DNA from: CAYGAW01 sp964347945
Lineage (GTDB): Bacteria; Chloroflexota; Anaerolineae; UBA7937; B3-Chlor
Direction of reading: 5' to 3'
NCBI GenBank assembly: GCA_964347945.1
Contig: CAYGAW010000059.1
Location: forward strand, 1 to 5,274
Length of the DNA stretch: 5,274 nt
Shown here: in pieces, positions 5,214 through 5,274 of the stretch
Layout: each line of letters begins with the position of its first letter
Position numbering within the stretch: the first letter of the stretch is position 1
Notes under the pieces: generated by a model
Told to the model about the DNA's origin: nothing
The model's input: only the letters and a program-made list of their open reading frames with translations
Database searches by the model: none
Position numbers and translations under genes: made by a program

Positions 5214-5274
5214 CTTGCTGCGCATATGTTTCCACGCACGGCGAAGTTTCCCGTCTGATACTGTCGTCAAGGAC

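Noticed and set aside
1..5274. CRISPR array, tRNA or rRNA genes, transposase or integrase, riboswitch
   Set aside because: I looked on both strands and found no spaced direct repeats, cloverleaf pattern, rRNA-like stretch or recombinase motif.

Overview
The window looks like chromosomal DNA from a GC-rich, free-living bacterium, most likely a member of the Chloroflexota (Anaerolineae/Caldilineae type). This rests on gene style, not on a marker gene. One gene encodes a modular secreted protein whose visible end carries a Tyr-Leu-Pro-Leu motif, which I recall as frequent at the C-termini of extracellular proteins in that phylum. Another encodes a lipoprotein with a long Thr/Ser/Pro linker. The spacer between them holds palindromic repeats of a kind I recall from such genomes. 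The taxonomic assignment is inference.

Layout, left to right. Positions 1-1679 (minus strand) hold a large exported protein whose 3' end leaves the window. In order it has a signal peptide, a carbohydrate-binding-like jelly roll, a fibronectin type III-like domain, a carboxypeptidase-regulatory-like domain and a second jelly-roll-like domain. A good sigma70-type promoter (1709-1737) and a ribosome site lie just upstream. Positions 1738-2102 are non-coding and carry two interspersed-type inverted repeats and a stem-loop behind the next gene. Positions 2103-3299 (minus) encode a lipoprotein with a clan GH-A glycoside hydrolase-like barrel and its own promoter (3341-3370). Positions 3531-3821 (minus) hold a broken paralogue of that lipoprotein: only the 5' part survives, with a stop codon in place of a tryptophan. 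Positions 4017-4898 (plus) encode a DUF559/Vsr-like endonuclease-fold protein, followed directly by a stem-loop. Positions 4933-5274 hold no gene I can support, but a promoter with a perfect TATAAT faces out of the right edge.

The two exported proteins plausibly work at the cell surface on polysaccharide: the lipoprotein as a tethered hydrolase, the modular protein as a carbohydrate-binding or adhesive partner. They are probably separate transcription units, because each has its own promoter-like sequence and a structured spacer lies between them. The nuclease-like gene faces the other way and shows no functional link to them. The most interesting feature is the eroded tandem duplicate of the lipoprotein gene, whose promoter and linker spacing can still be matched to the intact copy. 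I found no CRISPR array, RNA gene, transposase or recognisable multi-gene defence system.
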